A stretch of DNA of 64,000 nt from Adiantum capillus-veneris. Taxonomy: Eukaryota > Streptophyta > Polypodiopsida > Polypodiales > Pteridaceae. The notes under the pieces were generated by a model that saw only the letters and a list, made by a program, of their open reading frames with translations, made no database searches and was not told the DNA's origin. Below, piece after piece: positions 63,491 through 64,000 of the stretch. The stretch is taken from the NCBI GenBank assembly GCA_014529385.2, contig CM043950.1, positions 78,796,343-78,860,342 of the forward strand. Reading direction: 5' to 3'. Position 1 is the first letter of the stretch, and each line of letters opens with the position of its first letter. The translations under genes were made by a program, and so were the position numbers.

Positions 63491-64000
63491 GCGGAAGTGA
63501 TTGTTGAACTTTGCTGAAGATGAGTGCTCGGAACTGTGCTCAAGGGTTCCTTTTAATTACGGTAGGGAGAGCCTTCCGTTCCTTTAGTGAGAGAGTACAA
63601 ATGATCACAAACAAAGTGGTAAACACTGTGAATGAAGGTGCTAAGACTGAGAGATAGAGAGAGAAGAATACGACACCAGAATGTTGTCAAACCCTCCTCC
63701 AAAGGCCCCACTGTCTATGGCGAGAGCGGTCTACTAATGATTCCACAAATCTCTACAATGCAATGGACTTGCCGATGATGTCGACGACGATGAGGACGGC
63801 GGTGAGACGGGCTGAAAACTGAAAAACGCTAATCTTTTATCTGTTGAATTCTGACTCTATGTCGGTGATGATGGCAATGACGAGATGTGACGACGACGCG
63901 CTGAAAATGCAGATGCTGAAATGTGCGAATAGCAGGCTGATCTAACCGTACAGCGAGGATCTACTGCGAGAAGGTGAGATCTGTGAGGTTTGGGGGCTGC
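63491..64000 (-). repeat. Family 1 5' LTR (partial, cut by window edge)
   Basis: Matches 56881-57400: GCGGAAGTGATTGTTGAACT, GAGAGCCTTCCGTTC, CTCTATGTCGGTGA. The remaining LTR lies beyond position 64000. Confidence 0.88.

Larger units (their letters stand above)
56871..64000 (-). mobile_element. Family 1 Ty3/gypsy element with coding region (runs off the window)
   Basis: 3' LTR 56871-58026. Minus-strand gag (63047-61752), knuckle (~61340-61296), protease (61301-60996), RT (60972-59601), RNase H (~59600-59400) and integrase (59175-58621) in the gypsy order PR-RT-RH-INT, then the partial 5' LTR (63491-64000+). Multiple stops, a palindromic insertion in gag and loss of the primer site show that this copy is inactive, but it represents the coding master type. 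Confidence 0.92.

Overview
The window looks like nuclear DNA from a land plant with a large, repeat-rich genome. A fern is my best guess (inference). The reasons are long (AG)n and (TG)n microsatellites, several plant-type LINE families, Ty3/gypsy LTR retrotransposons primed by initiator-Met-like tRNA, and a spliced eukaryotic gene with a very long intron. I see no bacterial or organellar genes, no rRNA and no CRISPR array.

Only one host gene can be supported. It is a minus-strand, METTL21-type (Methyltransf_16) S-adenosylmethionine-dependent methyltransferase. Its exons read in a single compatible phase at 30403-30260, 30174-30101, 6764-6660, 6438-6327 and 6236-6110. The 5' exon(s) and one small internal exon were not found. 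The gap between the second and third recognised exons is about 23.3 kb and is almost entirely transposons.

Layout. 1-6.1 kb: microsatellites, a SINE candidate and a nested inverted-repeat element. 6.1-6.8 kb: the last three exons. 6.9-30.1 kb (giant intron): a LINE-C fragment, a short non-autonomous LTR element with ~1.06-kb LTRs (8658-11453), two oppositely oriented LINE-B copies, a decayed LTR element, a plus-strand gypsy gag-PR-RT piece, LINE A1, a foldback element and a MITE. 30.1-30.4 kb: two further exons. 30.5-37.8 kb: LINE A2 and LINE A3 head to tail in one (GA)n tract. 38.2-41.2 kb: LINE C. 41.2-64 kb: nested gypsy-type elements, two of them bounded by perfect 5-bp target duplications (AAAAT around 42080-46471, CCTAA around 48722-56023). 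The last unit is a nearly complete but mutated gypsy element running off the right edge.

Two themes stand out. First, LINE family A lies against (GA)n/(TC)n microsatellite at every end I can see, and its 3' tail carries a small hairpin whose stem co-varies among six copies. One such tail supplies the pyrimidine tract and AG of a methyltransferase splice acceptor. Second, the gypsy family with TGTCACGTG...ACA termini exists in four forms: a long coding copy, a deletion derivative, a non-coding short element and a 195-bp palindrome made of LTR-terminal sequence that sits inside the gag region of the coding copy.

All assignments come from reading the sequence and from knowledge of protein families. 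No alignments or database searches were run.
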